Program-made: the position numbers and the translations under genes
Shown here: piece by piece, positions 16,865-24,932 of the stretch
Position numbering within the stretch: the first letter of the stretch is position 1
Layout of the letters: every line of letters starts with the position of its first letter
Notes under the pieces: generated by a model
What the model saw: the letters and a program-made list of their open reading frames with translations, nothing else
Database searches by the model: none
Told to the model about the DNA's origin: nothing
From: Marinifilaceae bacterium
Lineage (GTDB): Bacteria; Bacteroidota; Bacteroidia; Bacteroidales; Marinifilaceae
NCBI GenBank assembly: GCA_016744515.1
Contig: JADGEF010000005.1
Location: 43,741-86,080 of the forward strand
Length of the DNA stretch: 42,340 nucleotides
Direction of reading: 5' to 3'

Positions 16865-18037
16865 TCATTTACTCAGCTCCCAAACCTTAACATAATCAAT
16901 CGTCATGTCATAAGGAAAATTATCTGTGTGTGTAACTTTCCCAGGCCAAAAGTTATTCCCTGATGTACCTTTATCAGCACATGCATAATTAAGAATCAAA
17001 TAAAAATCTGTCTCAAACGGCCACATATTATCGTTATTACTATCTTTTGTATAGGTATAGGTATTTTTTCCGTTTACAAAAAACTCAATTTTGTTCTTTG
17101 ACTTAATAATTCCAAAAGTATTATATCCTGTCTTGTCAATAGTTGGTTTTACACTAGGTGCAGGTTTGAGTTCGACTCCTGGACTGTCTGCCTGATGAAT
17201 AACCTGATAAACAAAACTATCATCATTCAAACGCTCCATAACATCAATTTCACCACAATCTGGCCAACCTTGAAACAAAGGATTCTGTGGCATAAGCCAA
17301 ATAGCTGGCCAGCCCCCAGGACCTGAGCTTGGAAATTTGGCCTTAACCTCAAGTTTTCCATATTTAAAGCTAAACTTATCAATTGTTCGTATCGCTCCAG
17401 TTTCAGGCAAATCAGTTTCATTATTCCATCGTGCCTTCATATGCAAAGCACCACCAGTTACTTCTGCCAAAAAAGGATCATTAGGAAAAACATATTTGTT
17501 CCATGCAGAAGATCCTGATTTCTGATAGCTTGTCCAATAATCAGAGTTATAAGCATCCCCTTCAAACTCTTCATTGAACACTAAGCTCCAATTCGTATTC
17601 TGATGTTTCTCATCTTGAGTTATTCTTATTTTTTCAACGAAATTTTCATTAGGTGTTTTGCCTTTGAACACCAGTTCAAATCTCCGTTCTTCTTCAGAGG
17701 AATTCTCAGGATATGCGATAGTTACGTTTTGTACTTTGTCCGCTCCAAATCCATTAGTAGGAGTAAATGAAACACCCTCCAGACTACAACTTGCCTCCCA
17801 ATCGATATTTGCAGTTAATTCAACAGAAATATTACCAGCCTCAGCAACTACATTATTTGCAGAAGTTGTTGCTACAAGATAGATAACTTCCTTCTCATTT
17901 AAATTATCATCACAGGCAATAGTTCCCCACCCCTGCACTATTAGAGTCAAAATCACAAAATTCAATAATTTCCCCCTCATGAGATAATTACGTAAGTTTA
18001 GTTTAATTTTTTTATTCATTTTTATAAATTCTATCAT
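16865..18037 (-). CDS. GH16-family glycoside hydrolase lipoprotein with BACON domain
   Basis: 390 residues in the longest frame; the ATG at 18019 (residue 7) or residue 20 is a better start because the signal peptide begins near residue 20. The lipobox GTIAC gives lipidation at C42, so it is an outer-membrane lipoprotein. A BACON-like domain covers about 52-142. The GH16 beta-jelly-roll follows (about 148-388), with the catalytic motif GEIDVMERL: nucleophile E263, D265 and acid/base E268. The spacing E-x-D-x-x-E is that of laminarinase-like and related GH16 enzymes, which cut beta-1,3 or beta-1,4 glucans or galactans; the exact subfamily is not readable. It is the last gene of the PUL, separated from GH18 by an IS1595 remnant. 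Confidence 0.92.
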   Translation of the reverse strand: MIEFIKMNKKIKLNLRNYLMRGKLLNFVILTLIVQGWGTIACDDNLNEKEVIYLVATTSANNVVAEAGNISVELTANIDWEASCSLEGVSFTPTNGFGADKVQNVTIAYPENSSEEERRFELVFKGKTPNENFVEKIRITQDEKHQNTNWSLVFNEEFEGDAYNSDYWTSYQKSGSSAWNKYVFPNDPFLAEVTGGALHMKARWNNETDLPETGAIRTIDKFSFKYGKLEVKAKFPSSGPGGWPAIWLMPQNPLFQGWPDCGEIDVMERLNDDSFVYQVIHQADSPGVELKPAPSVKPTIDKTGYNTFGIIKSKNKIEFFVNGKNTYTYTKDSNNDNMWPFETDFYLILNYACADKGTSGNNFWPGKVTHTDNFPYDMTIDYVKVWELSK

Positions 18038-18166
18038 TTCCTTTTTATTATTAAATGGTTATCCCGATTAATACTTAAGCTCATTTTCTGAAGTAACACA
18101 AGCTACCAGTAGCCGATCAAACAGATTATCGATGAGATAACGATGAGTAAATAATCCTCGAGGAAT

Positions 18167-18400
18167 CTAACCTAGTTTTAGCAGTGCATTTTTTTCTTCT
18201 TTGGAAATTGGTGTAGTGTAAAATCCGTCTTCAAGTTCCACCTCGCCACATAATTCATAAATATTATCTCTTTACCCATTATATTACGTAGTTTATACAT
18301 CATATGCCAAATGAGTTGATATCGCTTATGTCCTAATTGACGTTGGATTTCTTTTACTGAAAACATTTTGTGAGTAGATATAAATAAATGTAAATTACAT
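18167..18400 (-). pseudogene. IS1595-family transposase remnant
   Basis: The minus-strand frame from 18366 gives FSVKEIQRQLGHKRYQLIWH and MMYKLRNIMGKE, matching the helix-turn-helix region of IS1595 transposases (F-S-x-x-E-L-Q-R-Q-L-G-H-K). After a one-base shift another frame continues with GEVELEDGFYTTPISKEEKN, where family members have the catalytic E-L-D-E-x-x-F, and reaches a stop at 18167-18169. Upstream the frame extends weakly to about 18400. Only about 75 residues of some 300 remain, and the frameshift plus a probable D-to-E change make it dead. It lies between the GH18 and GH16 genes. Confidence 0.8.
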
Positions 18401-18541
18401 TTTTCATACGTGTTCCGTCTTCAGTTTTAAAGAATCAGCCCATCACCAATTATTTTTTTTGAGATAAAATCCATTTACATTGCTTTTAATTATACCATCT
18501 TTTGAATAGCAATAAAAATACAATATTATTAATCAATATAG

Positions 18542-19840
18542 TTACTCTTCAGGAAAGTATACTTCGCCAATTACATTTAATAAGCTATACTCTTCCTCAA
18601 ACGAATCTTGAAAAATTTGCCAGATCATTACTCCTGCCATACCTTTCTCCTTGGCATAAATACATTTTTTCCTGATCGTTGGATGACCATTATAGTATGT
18701 ACGCCCTATCTGATCGTTATTAATCACATTTTCATCGGAATAATAACTCACTATTTGGTGAAAACGAATTGCTCTTACCTTGTCAAGTCCAGGAACTTCA
18801 TCATCCCAGGAGAATCCAAAAAAAGGCAAACCAAAAACAAGTTTAGACGCAGGTGTTTCTAATTCAGACATCCAACCTTCCATCGCTTGTACTGTTTTGT
18901 CATAGGGGGAGTGCTGTCCTTCCTTTCCCCAACCACCAGTATAGGAATAATTCATTACATTAATCAAATCAAAGTAGTTTTGCCACTCTATAGTATAAGT
19001 ATCAAGACCAAAACGAACAACTGCACAAGTTTGCAACATTTCTTTGTCCTTTTTTTTATTTAACTCTTTTGCAAAAGCAAGTAAATCAGGTCCCCTCCTA
19101 TCATATATTTCATAATCGATATCAAAACCATCTAACTGATTGTCACGAACATACTTAATTACATTATCAACTAGTTTGGATCGAGTCTGTTCATTTTTTA
19201 TTGCTTCTGCAAAACCTTCATTATGCGAGCTAATCAATGAGATCAGTACTTTTACATTATTTTTGTGTGCGGTATTTCTAATTTCCTCCAAATTATCTTT
19301 TACTTTATAATCTAAAAGTTCTCCATCTTCTGTTACATAAAGAAAAGATACATTAACATGGGTGAGATACTCCCATTTAATATCTTTAAACTTCGCATCA
19401 AATTCCCAATCACTCCCAGGCATATAGGCAATAACGACCCCATTTTCTACATCTTGGGTGTCTTCAGTAAATTGTGATAAGATAACTGTATATACAATAT
19501 TTTCTCCATTAGGAGATGTAATGGTAAACTGCTCCTCCTTTTTCCATTGGCCGATGAGAGTCTTAGGATCTGGAGAAATGGTTGCTCCCTTTGAAAGCAC
19601 ATACGATACCGCTGTAATTTCAGAACCACGTTCAATACCTCCTATAATTGCAGTATGTTCATTTTTGTCAGTTATAACCTTATATGTATTGATACCTACA
19701 GTCAAAGAAATTGAGTCAAGTTCGGGATCAACTATTTCAGAATCATTTGAGTTACTACACCCAAACATAACTACAACCATCACTATTGTAACAAAAAAAT
19801 ATATTTGTTTTTTCATACTTATGGTATTGATTCGTTCCAT
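18542..19840 (-). CDS. GH18-family glycoside hydrolase lipoprotein
   Basis: 432 residues in the longest frame. The ATG at 19816 (residue 9) begins a clean signal peptide ending in the lipobox MFGC with lipid C28, so it is the likelier start. Residues about 42-122 form a small beta domain of the DUF5018-like type seen in Bacteroidetes lipoproteins. The GH18 TIM barrel fills about 133-428, with the catalytic motif DGFDIDYE (237-244; acid E244). Later landmarks are VMNYSYTGGWG and GVMIWQIF. GH18 enzymes hydrolyse GlcNAc-beta-1,4 linkages by substrate-assisted catalysis, in chitin, peptidoglycan or N-glycans; the chitinase-type fold is clear but the substrate is not. It lies downstream of a strong terminator and may have its own promoter. 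Confidence 0.9.
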   Translation of the reverse strand: MERINTISMKKQIYFFVTIVMVVVMFGCSNSNDSEIVDPELDSISLTVGINTYKVITDKNEHTAIIGGIERGSEITAVSYVLSKGATISPDPKTLIGQWKKEEQFTITSPNGENIVYTVILSQFTEDTQDVENGVVIAYMPGSDWEFDAKFKDIKWEYLTHVNVSFLYVTEDGELLDYKVKDNLEEIRNTAHKNNVKVLISLISSHNEGFAEAIKNEQTRSKLVDNVIKYVRDNQLDGFDIDYEIYDRRGPDLLAFAKELNKKKDKEMLQTCAVVRFGLDTYTIEWQNYFDLINVMNYSYTGGWGKEGQHSPYDKTVQAMEGWMSELETPASKLVFGLPFFGFSWDDEVPGLDKVRAIRFHQIVSYYSDENVINNDQIGRTYYNGHPTIRKKCIYAKEKGMAGVMIWQIFQDSFEEEYSLLNVIGEVYFPEE

Positions 19841-20074
19841 AATAATAAATTTTTAACTTCAATAACAAACAAAAAATTCAGATCAGAAGCTCATCTTCGA
19901 AGATCCCTGTCTTGTATATGCCTGATTAATTATAATATAAAACTGTATTAAATCACAGTTTACTAACATAACTTACTAAAAACCTTTCAATTATAAATTA
20001 TTATTACTCCATCCAGATAAAAAGAGATGTCTGAGAAATTATTTCTTCAGACACCCTCTTCTTATAAGTAAACT
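19841..20074. other. Intergenic region between BACON lipoprotein and GH18 genes
   Basis: 234 bases. The left half is the GH18 leader, with a 12-bp palindrome ATCTTCGAAGAT (19893-19904). The right end holds the terminator at 20018-20060. No clear TAnnTTTG promoter for GH18 is seen. Confidence 0.5.
20018..20060 (-). terminator. Strong rho-independent terminator inside the PUL
   Basis: On the minus strand AGAGGGTGTCTGA (20047-20059) pairs with TCAGACATCTCT (20023-20034) with a single-base bulge, followed by TTTTT. It lies just after the stop (20075) of the second BACON lipoprotein gene and separates it from the GH18 and GH16 genes. Confidence 0.85.
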
Positions 20075-21565
20075 TTAATTATCCCAATCCACCAAAGGAT
20101 AGTATTCATACCAATCCCAAACACAATTTCCATTATTGCTTCCTAAATAAAGCAATAGTTTAGTGTCGGAAGCTATAGTAGTATTACTATAAGCAATATG
20201 TTCACCATCTAAAGCAAAGTCATACCTATAGTTACCACCTTCATCTGAGATTGTAATACTCAAATTATGTGGTTGAGTTATATCAAGCGGCACATTATCA
20301 CCTATCAACTCTCCTCCTAAAGCTTCGGTCATACTAAGAGCTGTTTCTCCAGCCGTTGTATTGATATGGTATCTCATCTCTTTATGCCCCCAACCATTAA
20401 TCGTATACCAAACTGGAGAAGAACCTAAATCCATTTCTTTAATCCGGAAGGTATGTGTTCCCAATTTGTTCAACCAGATATTAACTCTATTTTTCCCTCC
20501 TTCACAAATCATATCACCATTTTCAAATTTAATAGAGCCATTAGCTACAACTGCTCCAAGAAAACCTTTATCCATTTCAATATGATCAGGCTGTGGCATT
20601 GGAGCCTGTTTTAGAATTACGCTTTTCACTACAGGAGATACGCTTTCATCATCACTTACAGTCTTCAATTTGATTTCTGATTTTCGCAGAGAAACACCAC
20701 TATTAACATCCATATGAATTTTCACCGTAGTATTTCCATTATAGGAAGTTCCAGTAGTAATTTCATACCATACATCATATTCTGATTTTTCAATTATCCA
20801 ACTAGTATTAGATTCTACTTCGAGAATAACCTCATGCTCCTTATAATCTTCTCTGAATTCTTCTTTTGCAGGAATAAGTAACACCCCTTTTTGGATATAT
20901 TTTACAGCAGCTACTGAAATATGATGTCGATCAAACACTGTCACTATTCCATTTCGCAACTCTCCCTTGTTCTCAATGGTTTCGACTGTTACATCCCCGT
21001 CAATATTTCCAGTGGAACCAGAAATAATACTCAACCAGTCACTTCCATCAGTCACTTCACAAGACCAATCCTGATTAGATATTACTGCAAAGGATTTCTG
21101 ATCAACTCCACTATTAAACGTCGTATCATTTCCGTGATTTACTTCCAACCTAGCTATCCCTTTCTGCAAAATTGAAAACTGCTTTCCAATCCAATAATCA
21201 CTCTTAATCGTGATAGTATCTATTCGATCATCCAGCATCTTATTCTCTGTTGCATCAATCTCAACATCAAAGATCTTATCTTGTACACCAGTTGATGGAG
21301 ATATAGTATACCAATCGGCATTACCAAACACTTCCCAAGGATGATTCGATTTCACCTGAAAAGATATTCCCTCCGGTGAACTTGCTGTTAGCATATAAGA
21401 ATCCTGTGGATTATATCTCAAATCTACAATAGTAAACTTCTCTTTATCATCATTATCGCAAGAATAAAAACCAAATGTTAACACAAATGAGAATATCCCG
21501 AGCAGAAGGCGATGGGCATTTCTATATAATATTCTTTTCATTTTTTTTATTTTTAATTGAATCAT
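20075..21565 (-). CDS. BACON-domain surface lipoprotein B (probable glycan-binding protein)
   Basis: 496 residues; the ATG at 21541 (MKRILYRNAHR, residue 9) is the likely start. The lipobox FYSC gives lipid C36. Three BACON domains follow: about 45-136, 137-227 and 228-321, each ending in the ILQKG, YIQKG or LKQA strand typical of the family. A C-terminal domain of about 165 residues (about 330-496) is related to that of the next protein: both share the pattern LG-x-HT followed by INGW and YHI. BACON domains act as rigid spacers that hold a binding domain away from the membrane, and the gene sits where PULs carry surface glycan-binding proteins (SGBPs). A sugar-binding role of the C-terminal domain is inference. 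Confidence 0.82.
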   Translation of the reverse strand: MIQLKIKKMKRILYRNAHRLLLGIFSFVLTFGFYSCDNDDKEKFTIVDLRYNPQDSYMLTASSPEGISFQVKSNHPWEVFGNADWYTISPSTGVQDKIFDVEIDATENKMLDDRIDTITIKSDYWIGKQFSILQKGIARLEVNHGNDTTFNSGVDQKSFAVISNQDWSCEVTDGSDWLSIISGSTGNIDGDVTVETIENKGELRNGIVTVFDRHHISVAAVKYIQKGVLLIPAKEEFREDYKEHEVILEVESNTSWIIEKSEYDVWYEITTGTSYNGNTTVKIHMDVNSGVSLRKSEIKLKTVSDDESVSPVVKSVILKQAPMPQPDHIEMDKGFLGAVVANGSIKFENGDMICEGGKNRVNIWLNKLGTHTFRIKEMDLGSSPVWYTINGWGHKEMRYHINTTAGETALSMTEALGGELIGDNVPLDITQPHNLSITISDEGGNYRYDFALDGEHIAYSNTTIASDTKLLLYLGSNNGNCVWDWYEYYPLVDWDN

Positions 21566-21705
21566 ATATTCTATTCATCTATATATTTATCAAAAACCTG
21601 TTTCTATCTTTCTATTCACAAAATAAAGAACATTAAAGAGTTTCACTAATCATTCCTCAATACACAATAGAAAGCGATACAGATTTTTGACAAATATTCC
21701 ATAGC

Positions 21706-23178
21706 TTACTCTAATGGAGTAGAAGTAAACGACTCAATAATTAATTCTCCTTCTCCTCCTCCCAATAATCCAAAATAAAGTTTCACACCTTCTTCTGCTG
21801 GATTAGCATATACATTGGTTAAACTCTGTTCTCGAATCAAATCACCATTAAAATATAGGCTGTATATCAATTTATCCGCATCTTCAGTATCCGGTTCCAG
21901 TTTTAGTGTTAAGGTTTTCAAATCATTTAATACTCTGGTACCCAACTCAAGTTTATTATTAGCCCAATTCCACTTAAATCCTCCACCCCATATTATTTTT
22001 GGATTTGCATTTCTTAGCCAGATATGATAATTTGCTGTTGATGGACTAACATCTGGCCAACCATTAATGTCGAAATAGCCTGCTGAACCATCAGGAATAT
22101 TTACTGAAGTAAACTTCCAGGTATGAATACCCAACCCAAATGGTAGTTTCGAAACAAGTCTGCTATTAGGTGTTGCAATAACAGCTGCTCCCTCTTCAGT
22201 AAAAGTGATGGTACCCTTATTTATGCTGAAGGCTACATCCTGAACTACATCTATAATCACATCCTCCAATCCCTGTACTGGTTTTTTTGGTTTAACACGT
22301 ACTTGTCCGCGACGTTCAATAAATATTGGATTAGCATTTATTTCTACAACTAACTCTCCATTTCCATCTCCAGAAGTAGCCGAAGTAATATTTATCCATT
22401 CGCTTCCTGGCATTGTTTCTGCCACCCATGCTATATTTGCCTGCAATTGATAAACCTTAATATCACCAGCATAATTATATTTAGAATCATCCATATTTAG
22501 GATTTCCAACTGATTACCATCCTGCACGACCTCATAAGTTTTTTCTTCCAGACCATTATTAATTGTAATCGTAGCCCTTCTTATATTAGCATTATTTTCT
22601 TCCACCTCAGCAATAACTTCATTCACTTTATTACTTCCCTCAACTGAAGACACATTAAACGTTAACCATGCTTTATCAGAAATGACCGTCCAGTCTTTAG
22701 TAGACTTAACCGTAAACTTACGACCTTCACTCACATTTTTAAAACGAACATCCGTCTCAAACATAGCAACTTCAAGTATCCCTTTTGAACTCTGAATAAT
22801 GGTAATTTCCTGTTTCTCTACGCCTTCTCCCTGAATAGTTAATAAGGCAGAACGGGATTCAAGCTTCTCATTATCTTCTAAAACAACAGTAATTTCACTA
22901 ATCAAAGCACTCACTGTACTACTTGTAGGACTTGGAGCACACCAAGATTGATCACTAGTAATCGTCCATAACGTATTCGAAGTTACTGTAAACTTAATTT
23001 CACGTGGACCAGTGGATGATACAGTATAAGAAGATTGAGCAGTTATTCCCAATTTGGATTTCATTGCCTGCTGAGAATCAATTCCATATTTTTCACATGA
23101 AGTGAAACTCAACGATAAAACGACCGCAACTATGGATAATAAAGCAACAGATACGCATTTATTTAATATTATTTTCAT
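21706..23178 (-). CDS. BACON-domain surface lipoprotein A (probable glycan-binding protein)
   Basis: 490 residues. Signal peptide with lipobox FTSC and lipid C28. BACON domains at about 43-132, 133-221 and 222-316 (each with the W near the middle and a Q-D or Q-S ending strand: IIQSS, VVQDG, VVQDV). The C-terminal domain (about 318-490) contains LGIHTWKF and FDINGW, related to lipoprotein B. It begins 43 bases after the SusD2 stop and is followed by lipoprotein B after 140 bases, so the pair looks like a tandem duplication that has diverged. By position it is the SGBP of the SusC2/SusD2 unit. The ligand is unknown. Confidence 0.83.
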   Translation of the reverse strand: MKIILNKCVSVALLSIVAVVLSLSFTSCEKYGIDSQQAMKSKLGITAQSSYTVSSTGPREIKFTVTSNTLWTITSDQSWCAPSPTSSTVSALISEITVVLEDNEKLESRSALLTIQGEGVEKQEITIIQSSKGILEVAMFETDVRFKNVSEGRKFTVKSTKDWTVISDKAWLTFNVSSVEGSNKVNEVIAEVEENNANIRRATITINNGLEEKTYEVVQDGNQLEILNMDDSKYNYAGDIKVYQLQANIAWVAETMPGSEWINITSATSGDGNGELVVEINANPIFIERRGQVRVKPKKPVQGLEDVIIDVVQDVAFSINKGTITFTEEGAAVIATPNSRLVSKLPFGLGIHTWKFTSVNIPDGSAGYFDINGWPDVSPSTANYHIWLRNANPKIIWGGGFKWNWANNKLELGTRVLNDLKTLTLKLEPDTEDADKLIYSLYFNGDLIREQSLTNVYANPAEEGVKLYFGLLGGGEGELIIESFTSTPLE

Positions 23179-23221
23179 ATCGTTAATTATTTAATTTTTA
23201 TGTCTATTTTCATTATTCTAA

Positions 23222-24919
23222 CTACCATCCAGGATTCTGTGGCTGAAGATTACTATTTGTAAATATCTCAGACTGAGAAATTGGATATAAATACATTTTA
23301 TCACTCCAAAAACGACTTTCGTACAATTCTTTTTGATATTGCTTTGTGCCATCATCTAGCTTTTCAATACCTACCCCATATAATTCAGTCTGTGTTTCGC
23401 TGCCTATTTGCCAACGACGTATATCCCAAAAACGATGATCTTCAAAAGCAAATTCCACACGCCATTCATTTCTCACTTTAGCTAGGAATTCAGACTTCTC
23501 TGAAAGTGTAACTTCAGGCATTCCAGCATTTTGACGAACTTGATTTAAAGCCCAACGAGCAGAACGAGTATAAGTACCATCGGTATAATCTGGATCACCA
23601 AAAGCTTCGATCATTGATTCTGCATATGTCAATAATGCTTCTGCATATCGATATATTACCCATGTATGCAAATTTATTACAAGTTTATTAGGATCGAAAT
23701 CAGTAGTTTCCTGAATATACTTCCGAAGAAAATAACCAGTAGCTGTACCTCCTTGTGCTACAGAACCACCTTCCCTTCCTCCTTTATAAGACTCAATCTC
23801 AATGCCTTTAAAAGTCATTCCATCGGCAATAACTGTCTTCGAAAATCGAGGATCACGTTTATTATAAGGATCATTTTTATCGAATTCAGGATCAGTACAA
23901 TCCCAACCGTTTGCTTTTAGTGTTACAGAGTAACCATTAATGGTTTCAAAAGCATCTACTAAATTTTGAGATGGACAAACTCCAGTATTTCGACTTTTCC
24001 CATCAGTCAATCGAACGGGAAAGTTTATCATTTCAAAACGATTACTATTCCAATTCTGACGAGATAATATGTTTTCTTTCGACTCATAATTATTTAGAGC
24101 TGTAAATATCCCTTCCAACTGATACCATCCACGAATTTCTGCAGAATCAATTAAATTATAGGCAGCTTGAGCAGTTTGTTTCCACTTGTCCGCATTCGAT
24201 GTTGGATTATGCATTTCACTAGCCATATATAATAATGCTTTTGTCTTTAAAGCCATAGCGAAACCTTTTGTAACACGCCCATATTCTTGAGATAATTCTT
24301 TATATGTTACTGGTAAGTTAGGAGCTACCTCCTCGCATTCATTCACCACAAAATTAATTACTTCAGCAAATTTCGTTTTATTAATTGTATTTGCCTCCTC
24401 AGCTGTTAGTACTTTTAAGGGCATAGGAATATCCCCGTAGCGCCGAGCTAATTCAAAGAAATAATAAGCTCGTAATAAACGTGCCTGATAAATATAATAG
24501 GGCAATTTTTTCATCATCAAACTATATCCCTGATCATATTTATATCGTGAAAAATCCACAGTCTCAATCTCAACAATAAAGCTGTTAGCAGCACGAATGC
24601 CTGTATAAAACGCTCTCCACTTATCATCAATAGTATTTAATGCCGACCATGAGCCATTATTAAAATCCTGAACATTACTATATGCATTTGCGAATTCAGC
24701 ATCATCTGTTGAACAAGCAAGCATTGCTAAATTAATCTTACCAAAATCCTGAGGAATGAACGAATATAAATGATTCAACATACTCGTTGTCCTGTTAAAA
24801 TATTTATAGACATCCTCTTTTTCCAGAAGATTATTTGTTTCATCAAATTCCAGATCACTGCACCCACACCACAAAAACATGACGCACACCAGAACTAATA
24901 ATTTATTTATAATTTTCAT
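23222..24919 (-). CDS. SusD2: RagB/SusD-family surface lipoprotein
   Basis: 565 residues. Signal peptide with lipobox WCGC and lipid C20. The N-terminal part shows the SusD pattern, with TTSMLNHLYSFIP, KWRAFYTGIRAANSFI and YIYQARLLRAYYFFELARRY (TPR-like helices). The C-terminal half has YRYAEALLTYAESM, then ARWALNQVRQNAGMP and RVEFAFEDHRFWDIRRW, and ends LQPQNPGW. SusD proteins form the lid over the SusC barrel and bind the incoming glycan. The gene starts 13 bases after susC2, so the pair is tightly coupled. Confidence 0.96.
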   Translation of the reverse strand: MKIINKLLVLVCVMFLWCGCSDLEFDETNNLLEKEDVYKYFNRTTSMLNHLYSFIPQDFGKINLAMLACSTDDAEFANAYSNVQDFNNGSWSALNTIDDKWRAFYTGIRAANSFIVEIETVDFSRYKYDQGYSLMMKKLPYYIYQARLLRAYYFFELARRYGDIPMPLKVLTAEEANTINKTKFAEVINFVVNECEEVAPNLPVTYKELSQEYGRVTKGFAMALKTKALLYMASEMHNPTSNADKWKQTAQAAYNLIDSAEIRGWYQLEGIFTALNNYESKENILSRQNWNSNRFEMINFPVRLTDGKSRNTGVCPSQNLVDAFETINGYSVTLKANGWDCTDPEFDKNDPYNKRDPRFSKTVIADGMTFKGIEIESYKGGREGGSVAQGGTATGYFLRKYIQETTDFDPNKLVINLHTWVIYRYAEALLTYAESMIEAFGDPDYTDGTYTRSARWALNQVRQNAGMPEVTLSEKSEFLAKVRNEWRVEFAFEDHRFWDIRRWQIGSETQTELYGVGIEKLDDGTKQYQKELYESRFWSDKMYLYPISQSEIFTNSNLQPQNPGW

Positions 24920-24932
24920 AACTAGAATTTTA

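Noticed and set aside
18178-18366. 62-residue ORF as a small DNA-binding protein
   Set aside because: It is the helix-turn-helix part of an IS1595 transposase; the similarity continues past its end in another frame.
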